A stretch of 64,000 nucleotides of DNA from Actinomycetes bacterium (GTDB lineage: Bacteria > Actinomycetota > Acidimicrobiia > Acidimicrobiales > Palsa-688): the NCBI GenBank assembly GCA_021809105.1, contig JAKBAM010000008.1:16947-80946 (forward strand), given 5' to 3'. Shown here piece by piece: positions 58,186-64,000 of the stretch (the stretch's first letter is position 1; each line of letters opens with the position of its first letter). A model generated the notes under the pieces. It searched no databases and was not told where the DNA came from. It saw only the letters and a program-made list of their open reading frames with translations. Made by a program: the position numbers and the translations under genes.

Positions 58186-60591
58186 TCACCGAGGGTTGGG
58201 GGCGGCGAACTCGTAGGTGGGGTTGATGATCGTCAACCGGCCCTTGCGCTCGGCCACGGTGCCCTCGACGATGATGCGGGCGCCGGGCTGGATGCCGGCG
58301 ATCTGGCGCCTCCCCAGGAACGCCACGACTATGCGGCCCTTGTCGTCGTCGATGACGCACTCGAGGGTGGGAACGCTGCCCCATGGCTGGACGGTCAGGC
58401 TGCGGACGCGCCCCGCTACCCTCGCCCGGTCCCGCGCCCGGAGGGTCGGGATGGGGCGCACGCCGACGAGCTGGCCGATGGTGGCGGCGTCGATGACCTG
58501 CTCCTGCTCCTCCGCCTCGTCGCGGGGGCGTCCCTTCGGGCGCGACGGGGCAGGCTCCGAGCCGGCACCGATGGCCGAACCCACCTTCTGCAGCACCCGC
58601 TTGGATCGCCGACGCTCTGCCAGCTCCTCGTCGACATCGAAGGGGACGATCGTGGCGTTGACGTGGGGGAGGCGGCTCACCGCCGCCGCCAGGCGTTCGC
58701 CAGTGGCGTCGTGGAGGAAGCGGCTGTAGGCCCGCTTGTAGGAGCGGCGGGGTAGCAGCACGTTGACCTCCGTGCGGCCATCGGACAGATAGTCCTCGAC
58801 CAGCTCCAAACAAGCCCGGATGACCCGGCGGTCCGGGCAGTCGATCAGCTCCAGGGGCAGCCGGCTCAGCCCGAGGCGCACCCACCGCTCCTGCAGGCGG
58901 GCGGCCCGGGTGGTGTCGATGGCGAAGTGCACGGCTCGCAGCTCGTCGACGTTGAGAGTCTTGGCGTACTGGATGGCTCGTGCGGTGGCCAGGTCCATCC
59001 GGTCCACCAGCATGAGGGCGACCGCGCGGGGGAGGGGCTTGGCCTCCGCGGCTGCCTCCGCGACGGTCTCGCCCAGCACCGAAGCCTCGAGACGGTAGCG
59101 ATGGTTCAGCCGGGTCAGGCCGAACCACATGAGCGGGAACAGGATCACCACCACCCAGGCCCCCTCGGTGAACTTGGTGACCGCGAAGATGATCACCACT
59201 GCGAAGGACAAGAACGCGGCGAAGCCGTTGATGGCGATCTTGCGCCGCCAGGCCGCCTCCTTGTGTGTCAGGTGGTGCTTGACCATGCCGGCGCCGGCCA
59301 TGGTGAAGCCGGTGAACACGCCGATGGCGTACACCGCCACCAGCGAGTTGACGTTGGCCCTCGTGATCAGCAGCAGGGCGATGGAGATGACCGCCAGCAC
59401 GATGATGCCGTTGGAGAACACGAGTCGGTGGCCGCGCTTGGTCAGCTTGTAGGGGAGGAACCGATCCTCGGCGACGAAGCTGGCCAAGAACGGGAACCCG
59501 TTGAAGCTGGTGTTGGCGCCCGTCCAAAGGATCAGGAGCGTGACGATCTGCACCACGTAGTAGACGGTGTTGCCGAAGGTGCTGGTTCCGAACACCGCCT
59601 TGGCCTCCTGCGAGAGGACCGTCGGGCTCCCGATGGCGTAGGGGACGGCGTGGGTGATGTGGGCCAGCACCGAGACCCCGAGGACCAAGAACCCCAGGGT
59701 GCACGCCATGATCACCAGCACCTTGCGGGCGTTGGGGCCTTCCGACGGCCGGAAGGCCCCAACCCCGTTCGAGATGGCTTCGAGGCCGGTCAGCGACGAC
59801 CCGCCGTTGGCGAAGGCCTTGAGGAGGAGGAAGACCGATACCCCGAGCAGGAGCCCATGGCCGCTGCCGGTGTGTCCCAAGTGGCTGGGCTCCTCTGTCA
59901 GCGCGCCGGCCTTGGCCACCACCTTGGGCAGTCCGCTGACCAGGTCCTTGGTGATCCCGACGACGATCAGCGTCGCGGTGGTGACGATGAACAGGTACGT
60001 CGGGAGGGCGAAGGCGCGTCCGGCCTCCCTGATGCCCCGCAGGTTGCCGTAGAGGATGAGCACCACGATGCCGACGGTGATCTCGACGTGATAGCCGGCC
60101 AGCGACGGGACGGCGGAGGTCAACGCATTGGTGCCGGCGGCTGACTGCACAGCCACGGTGACGACGTAGTCGATCAGCAGGGCCACCGCGGCGATCTGGG
60201 CGACGTTGAGCCCGAAGTTGTCCCGGGCCACCACGTAGGAGCCGCCGGCCTTGGTGTAGACCATGACGACCTCCCGGTAGGAGAGCGTCACGAAGAACAG
60301 CACGATGATGATGCCGATGGTCAGCGGCAGGACGAGGCTGAACGCCGCCAGTCCCGCCGCCGGGACGAGGATGGTCAGGATCTCCTCGGTGCCATATGCC
60401 GTCGAGGAGATGCAGTCGGGCGACAGCACGCCCATGGCGATGGTGTTCGGGAGCCTCTCCTCGGAGAGCGCTTCGTTGACCAGTGGCTTGCCGAGCACCT
60501 TGCGCTTGAGGCGGTAGGCCCTCGTCTCGGGAAGCGACGAGCGGGGTATGCCGCCTCCGGATCCTTGCGCCGGGACCTGTGCGACCGCCAT
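58186..60591 (-). CDS. APC-superfamily permease with fused C-terminal OB-fold
   Basis: An 801-residue protein. The N-terminal two thirds hold about twelve membrane segments of an APC permease (GVLSPDCISSTAYGTEEILTI, TKAGGSYVVARDNFG, ALLIDYVVTVAVQSAAGTNALTS) close to the KimA/YdaO and mycobacterial Rv2690c-like group, for which potassium or amino acids are the substrates. A cytosolic domain (about 500-690) follows, then a linker with acidic residues and an OB-fold (about 725-798: VAGRVRSLTVQPWGSVPTLECVIDDDKGRIVVAFLGRR in segments, then GARIIVEGTVAERKGRLTIINPTYEF). In mycobacteria an OB-fold protein is encoded near the permease and TrkA genes, so the fusion supports a link. Confidence 0.85.
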   Translation of the reverse strand: MAVAQVPAQGSGGGIPRSSLPETRAYRLKRKVLGKPLVNEALSEERLPNTIAMGVLSPDCISSTAYGTEEILTILVPAAGLAAFSLVLPLTIGIIIVLFFVTLSYREVVMVYTKAGGSYVVARDNFGLNVAQIAAVALLIDYVVTVAVQSAAGTNALTSAVPSLAGYHVEITVGIVVLILYGNLRGIREAGRAFALPTYLFIVTTATLIVVGITKDLVSGLPKVVAKAGALTEEPSHLGHTGSGHGLLLGVSVFLLLKAFANGGSSLTGLEAISNGVGAFRPSEGPNARKVLVIMACTLGFLVLGVSVLAHITHAVPYAIGSPTVLSQEAKAVFGTSTFGNTVYYVVQIVTLLILWTGANTSFNGFPFLASFVAEDRFLPYKLTKRGHRLVFSNGIIVLAVISIALLLITRANVNSLVAVYAIGVFTGFTMAGAGMVKHHLTHKEAAWRRKIAINGFAAFLSFAVVIIFAVTKFTEGAWVVVILFPLMWFGLTRLNHRYRLEASVLGETVAEAAAEAKPLPRAVALMLVDRMDLATARAIQYAKTLNVDELRAVHFAIDTTRAARLQERWVRLGLSRLPLELIDCPDRRVIRACLELVEDYLSDGRTEVNVLLPRRSYKRAYSRFLHDATGERLAAAVSRLPHVNATIVPFDVDEELAERRRSKRVLQKVGSAIGAGSEPAPSRPKGRPRDEAEEQEQVIDAATIGQLVGVRPIPTLRARDRARVAGRVRSLTVQPWGSVPTLECVIDDDKGRIVVAFLGRRQIAGIQPGARIIVEGTVAERKGRLTIINPTYEFAAPNPR

Positions 60592-60657
60592 GGCGCGAGT
60601 GTCTACCAGGACAGGGGTCCCTCAGTCATCCCGGCGGTCGCCGACGGCCCGGAAACG

Positions 60658-60663
60658 TAGGAT
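60658..60663 (+). promoter_or_regulatory. Candidate -10 box for leaderless fabF
   Basis: TAGGAT lies six bases before ATG 60670; no Shine-Dalgarno is seen. Confidence 0.4.
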
Positions 60664-60669
60664 GGCTCG

Positions 60670-61905
60670 ATGGGCCGCGAGCGACGCCGGGTAGTGGTCA
60701 CCGGGATGGGGGCGCTCAGCGCATTGGGGACCAGCGCCGAGGAGACTTGGGACGGTCTGATCACCGGGCGTTCCGGTGTCGGCGCCATCACCGCCTTCGA
60801 TGCTTCCCGCCTGACGGTGCGGATCGCCGCCGAGGTGCCCGGCTTCGATCCCGTCGCCACCTTCGGCCGGCGCCGGGCCCGCCATTTGGACCGCAACGTC
60901 CAGCTTGCACTGGCTGCCACCGCAGAGGCGCTTGAGGCGTCGAAGCTCGATGTCGCCGCCGCCCCCGAGCGGGTGGGGGTCATCTACGGGACGGGGATAG
61001 GCGGGCTCACCTCGCTCGCCGACGGCATCGGCGTGCTGCGCAACCGCGGTCCGGAGTGGGTCAGCCCATACACCCTGCCGATGGCACTGGCCAACATGGC
61101 TGCGGGGCTCATAGCCATGGAGCACGGGGCCACCGGCTACAACTCCTGCACCGTGACCGCCTGCGCCGCGTCCGCCCAAGCCATCGGCGAGGGGGCCGAC
61201 CAGATCCGACTCGGCCGGGTCGATGCCATGATCTGTGGGGGATGCGAGTCTGCCGTAGGCGAGGTCGGCATCGCGGCGTTCGCCGCCATGAAGGCGCTCT
61301 CCACGCGCAACGAGGAGCCAGGGCGCGCCTCGCGGCCGTTCGACACGGACCGGGACGGTTTCGTGATGGGGGAGGCGGCAGCGACGATCATCCTCGAGGA
61401 GCGGGAGTCGGCGCTGGCCAGGGGCGCCACGATCCTTGCCGAGCTCGCCGGCTACGGCTCGACCGCCGACGCCCACCACATCACCGCCCCCCACCCGGAA
61501 GGGGACGGAGCGGTGCGGGCGATGAGGGCAGCTCTGGCCGACGCGGGCCTGGACCCCGGCGCGATCGGCTACGTCAACGCCCACGGCACCTCGACACCCC
61601 CGAACGACCGGGTGGAGGCGTTGGCCCTGCGCAAGGTGTTCGGCGAGAGCGGTCCGCCGGTCAGCTCCACCAAGTCGATGACCGGTCACACCCTCGGGGC
61701 GGCGGGAGCCCTCGAGTCACTGGTGTGCATCCAGGCCATCCGCACGGGGATCCTGCCCCCGACGGTCAACCTTGACCGCGTGGACCCCGACTGCGCGCTG
61801 GACCACGTCGCCAACTTCGCCCGCCGCGCCCAGGTCGCCGCGGCCATCACCAACAGCTTCGGCTTCGGGGGCCACAACGCCAGCCTGGTGTTCACGCAGG
61901 CATAG
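60670..61905 (+). CDS. fabF: Beta-ketoacyl-ACP synthase II
   Basis: A 411-residue condensing enzyme with nucleophile Cys165 ([10 protein letters not shown]) and the two catalytic histidines in [12 protein letters not shown] and [13 protein letters not shown]. It condenses malonyl-ACP with acyl-ACP in fatty acid elongation. Spacing and residues are those of KAS II. It converges with fabZ (18-bp gap), and fabG and fabI follow on the opposite strand, so a compact FAS-II locus is split between strands. No acyl carrier protein gene is present nearby. Confidence 0.93.
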   Translation: MGRERRRVVVTGMGALSALGTSAEETWDGLITGRSGVGAITAFDASRLTVRIAAEVPGFDPVATFGRRRARHLDRNVQLALAATAEALEASKLDVAAAPERVGVIYGTGIGGLTSLADGIGVLRNRGPEWVSPYTLPMALANMAAGLIAMEHGATGYNSCTVTACAASAQAIGEGADQIRLGRVDAMICGGCESAVGEVGIAAFAAMKALSTRNEEPGRASRPFDTDRDGFVMGEAAATIILEERESALARGATILAELAGYGSTADAHHITAPHPEGDGAVRAMRAALADAGLDPGAIGYVNAHGTSTPPNDRVEALALRKVFGESGPPVSSTKSMTGHTLGAAGALESLVCIQAIRTGILPPTVNLDRVDPDCALDHVANFARRAQVAAAITNSFGFGGHNASLVFTQA

Positions 61906-61923
61906 GTTGGGAAAAGAGCTGGA

Positions 61924-62394
61924 TCAGCTGTCCACGATCACGAACAGCAGGGCCGTTTGGCAGGCGACCTGGCCGCCGACTCGGGCCACGCCCGAGCCCT
62001 TCCCGGCCCGCGCTCCCAACTGGTCGAGGGTGACCTCCATCTCCAGGGTGTCGCCCGGGCCCACCTGCCGGCGGAAGCGCGCCTTGTCTATCCCCCCGAA
62101 GAGCGGCAGCTTGCCGGCGAAGCGATCGTCGAGGAGGACGGCGGCAGCTCCCAGCTGAGCCATGGCCTCCACCATCACCACGCCGGGCAGCGTCGGGCGC
62201 CCCGGGAAGTGCCCGGGGAAGAACCACTCGTCCCCGGTCAGCCGCCAGCGGCCCGCCGCCGATCGCCCGGGATCGAGGGCGGTGAGCTCGTCGAGGAACA
62301 GGAACGGCGGGCGGTGGGGCAGGACGTCGGCCGGCGACGGGAGCCCTGCACTGCTCGGCGGGGGCATTGGCGCTCCGCTCTCCTCGCTGTCCAT
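61924..62394 (-). CDS. fabZ: 3-hydroxyacyl-ACP dehydratase FabZ
   Basis: A 156-residue hot-dog-fold dehydratase with LPHRPPFLFLDEL, then the catalytic His62 and Glu76 in FPGHFPGRPTLPGVVMVEAMAQ. It removes water from 3-hydroxyacyl-ACP. ATG 62394 is two bases after the fabG stop; ATG 62367, with GGAG five bases upstream, is a good alternative and would shorten the N-terminus by nine residues. Co-transcribed with fabG and fabI. Confidence 0.92.
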   Translation of the reverse strand: MDSEESGAPMPPPSSAGLPSPADVLPHRPPFLFLDELTALDPGRSAAGRWRLTGDEWFFPGHFPGRPTLPGVVMVEAMAQLGAAAVLLDDRFAGKLPLFGGIDKARFRRQVGPGDTLEMEVTLDQLGARAGKGSGVARVGGQVACQTALLFVIVDS

Positions 62395-62396
62395 GG

Positions 62397-63101
62397 TCAG
62401 TGCCCCATCCCGAGGCCGCCGTCGACGGGGATCACTGCCCCGGTCACGTAGCCGGACTGCTCGGACGCCAGCCACACGACCGAGGCGGCGACCTCATCAG
62501 GGGTGGCCATCCGTTTGAGGGGCACCGAGGCGAGGATCTCGGCCCGGCGGCTCTCGGGCAGGGCGGCGGTCATGTCCGACTCGACGAAGCCGGGGGCTAC
62601 GACGTTGACAGTGACGCCCCGACCTCCGAGCTCCCTGGCCAAACTCCGGGCGAAGCCGATCATCCCCGCCTTCGACGCCGCGTAATTGCTCTGGCCGGCC
62701 GAACCGGTCAGCGCCACCACCGACGACACCAGGATGATGCGGCCCTTGCGGGCTCTGATCATCTTGGATGTGGCCCGCTTGGCTACCCGGTAGGCGCCGG
62801 TCAGGTTGGTGTCGACGACGCGGGCCCAGGCGTCCTCCTTCATGGAGAGGAGCAGGGTGTCGGCGGTGATACCCGCATTGCACACCAGGACCTCCACCGG
62901 CCCCAGCTCCGCCTCGACGGTCGAGAACGCAGCCTCCACCTCCTCCCCGGAGGTGACATCGCAGGGCAAGCTCAGGTACCCATCAACTTCGCCCTTGCGG
63001 CTGGTGACCGCCACCCGGTCGCCGTTGGCGTCGAAGGCGGCGGCGATGGCCGCGCCGATCCCCCGGTTGCCCCCCGTGACCAGCACCACGCGGCTCATCA
63101 T
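62397..63101 (-). CDS. fabG: 3-oxoacyl-ACP reductase FabG
   Basis: A 234-residue SDR with GGNRGIG at 10-16, Asn99, Ser127, Tyr140 and Lys144 (NYAASK), and the FabG signature GSAGQSNYAASKAGMIGF (in part). It reduces 3-oxoacyl-ACP with NADPH (TSRK after beta-2). ATG 63101 overlaps the fabI stop (ATGATGA); ATG 63098 is equally possible. Its position between fabI and fabZ makes the FAS-II assignment safe despite the many SDRs elsewhere in the window. Confidence 0.92.
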   Translation of the reverse strand: MMSRVVLVTGGNRGIGAAIAAAFDANGDRVAVTSRKGEVDGYLSLPCDVTSGEEVEAAFSTVEAELGPVEVLVCNAGITADTLLLSMKEDAWARVVDTNLTGAYRVAKRATSKMIRARKGRIILVSSVVALTGSAGQSNYAASKAGMIGFARSLARELGGRGVTVNVVAPGFVESDMTAALPESRRAEILASVPLKRMATPDEVAASVVWLASEQSGYVTGAVIPVDGGLGMGH

Positions 63102-63874
63102 GCCCCCATGGCGTGGAAGCCGCCGTCCACGTGGACTATCTCGCCGGTCGTGGCGGGGAACCAGTCCGACAGGAGCGCCACGCAGGCCCGCCCTACGGGG
63201 TCCGGGTCGGTGATGCTCCATCCGAGGGGAGCCCGGCCGTCCCATACGTCCTCGAACAGCGAGAAGCCCGGGATGGACTTGGCCGCCAGGGTCCGCACCG
63301 GGCCGGCCGCCACCAGGTTGACCCGGATGTTGTCGGGCCCTAGGTCTCGGGCCAGGTAACGCGCCGTCGACTCCAGGGCCGCCTTGGCTACACCCATCCA
63401 GTCGTAGCCCGGCCAAGCCACTTGGGCATCGAAGTCCAACCCGACGACGGCGCCGCCGCCGGCGGCGACCATGAGCGGGCGCAGCCCGGCCGCCAGGAGC
63501 TTCAGCGAATAGGCCGAGATCTCCACGGCTGTCCTAACCGATTCCCACCCTGCGTCCATGAAACCCCCGCCCAGGCACTCTGCGGGGGCGAAGGCGATGG
63601 CGTGCAAGACGCCGTCGAGGCGGCCCCAACGTCGATCGAGCTCGGCGCGCACCGCGTCGACGTGCCCGGGCTCGGTGACGTCGAGCTCGAGCACATCGGG
63701 AGGCTGGGGGAGGTGCTTGGCCACCCGCTGGGTGAGGCGGAGGCCCCGGCCGGCGCCGGTGAGCACGACTTCGGCTCCCTGCTGCTGGGCGTGGGCGGCG
63801 GCGGAGAAGGCCAGCGAGTCGTCGGTCAGCACACCGGTGACCAGCAGGCGCTTGCCTTCTAAGAGTCCTGGCAT
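63098..63874 (-). CDS. fabI: Enoyl-ACP reductase, FabI/InhA type
   Basis: A 258-residue enoyl reductase. It begins MPGLLEGKRLLVTGVLTDDSLAFS (in parts), carries the catalytic Tyr157 and Lys164 (YDWMGVAK) with Phe148 at the InhA Phe149 position, and the VAAGPVRTLAAKSIPGF substrate loop. It performs the last reduction of each elongation round with NADH. ATG 63874 is preferred over 63883: the InhA family starts there and TACGAT lies seven bases upstream, giving a leaderless start. It is the first gene of fabI-fabG-fabZ. Confidence 0.93.
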   Translation of the reverse strand: MPGLLEGKRLLVTGVLTDDSLAFSAAAHAQQQGAEVVLTGAGRGLRLTQRVAKHLPQPPDVLELDVTEPGHVDAVRAELDRRWGRLDGVLHAIAFAPAECLGGGFMDAGWESVRTAVEISAYSLKLLAAGLRPLMVAAGGGAVVGLDFDAQVAWPGYDWMGVAKAALESTARYLARDLGPDNIRVNLVAAGPVRTLAAKSIPGFSLFEDVWDGRAPLGWSITDPDPVGRACVALLSDWFPATTGEIVHVDGGFHAMGA

Positions 63875-63881
63875 GCCCGGC

Positions 63882-63887
63882 ATCGTA
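63882..63887 (-). promoter_or_regulatory. Candidate -10 box for leaderless fabI
   Basis: On the minus strand TACGAT (63887-63882) is followed by GCCGGGC and ATG 63874. It overlaps the alternative ATG 63883, which makes that start unlikely. Confidence 0.4.
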
Positions 63888-63910
63888 GAAGGGCTGGGTG
63901 ACCGGCGAGG

Positions 63911-63916
63911 TATCCT
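63911..63916 (+). promoter_or_regulatory. Candidate -10 box for the gene at the right edge
   Basis: TATCCT (four of six matches) lies about 25 bp before GTG 63941 in the divergent region next to fabI. No clear -35. Confidence 0.3.
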
Positions 63917-63940
63917 GGCTGGCCGTGAGGGGGTGACCCT

Positions 63941-64000
63941 GTGATCGACAACTCGGGATTGGGCGACTATCTGGATCGGTCTGCACCACGGCGTTCTCGG
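63941..64000 (+). CDS. Start of an unidentified gene (3' end outside window)
   Basis: GTG 63941 opens a frame that runs to the window end (20 codons, beginning VIDNSGLGDYLDRSAP), with GAGGGGG upstream at 63926-63932. Divergent from fabI. Too little is visible to name a product. Confidence 0.35.
   Translation, partial: MIDNSGLGDYLDRSAPRRSR

Overview
The window is very GC-rich, densely packed DNA from an actinobacterium. The signs are ATGA/GTGA start-stop overlaps, frequent GTG and TTG starts, an F420-type luciferase-like oxidoreductase, an InhA-type enoyl reductase, HsaB-like and KshB-like reductases, and an AftD-like arabinofuranosyltransferase. Acidimicrobiia or a related uncultured actinobacterial lineage fits best. 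That placement is inference; there is no rRNA in the window to prove it. I see no tRNA, rRNA, CRISPR array, phage or insertion sequence.

Layout. (1) 1-1401: end of a fused LivG-LivF ABC ATPase. (2) 1405-7380: a TetR-led coupled operon (regulator, zinc alcohol dehydrogenase, VOC protein, acyl-CoA ligase), divergent from an acyl-CoA dehydrogenase (ACAD) plus an APH-type kinase. (3) 7405-22050: acyl-CoA catabolism, with SDRs, two CoA ligases (one FadD3-like), a class III CoA transferase, a homomeric ACAD, two apparently heteromeric ACAD pairs, an enoyl-CoA hydratase-like protein, a GntR regulator next to a DszA-like flavin monooxygenase, and a CitE-like lyase. (4) 22058-28937: SDR, a second kinase/ACAD pair, thiolase, hydratase-like protein, alpha-methylacyl-CoA racemase and a CMD-family protein. 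(5) 28975-40333: a less familiar catabolic set, with MarR, an F420-type oxidoreductase, two paralogous proteins of unknown function flanking a TIM-barrel isomerase, a DapB-like and a 3-hydroxyisobutyrate-type dehydrogenase, two hydratases, a TauD-like dioxygenase and a two-subunit CoA transferase. (6) 40363-50047: cell-envelope island, with GT4 glycosyltransferase, acyltransferase, AftD-like protein, DMT-like membrane protein and a GT-C glycosyltransferase. (7) 50085-56875: HsaB-like flavin reductase, CoA transferase, aldehyde dehydrogenase, VOC protein, KshB-like reductase, membrane protein and SnoaL-like protein. (8) 56908-64000: YceI protein, small GNAT, APC permease fused to an OB-fold, then fabF facing fabI-fabG-fabZ, and the start of an unidentified gene.

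Taken together the genes describe a bacterium that activates carboxylic acids to CoA esters and degrades branched, cyclic or hydroxylated acyl chains, possibly steroid- or terpenoid-like. Core pieces of steroid catabolism (KshA, HsaA/C/D, KstD) are absent here, so the substrates are not settled. The most interesting points are two bacterial split versions of the eukaryotic ACAD10/ACAD11 kinase-dehydrogenase fusion, the duplicated unknown protein around 30.5-32.9 kb, several well-placed palindromes, and many start codons 6-7 nt downstream of a TANNNT box, which suggests leaderless transcription.
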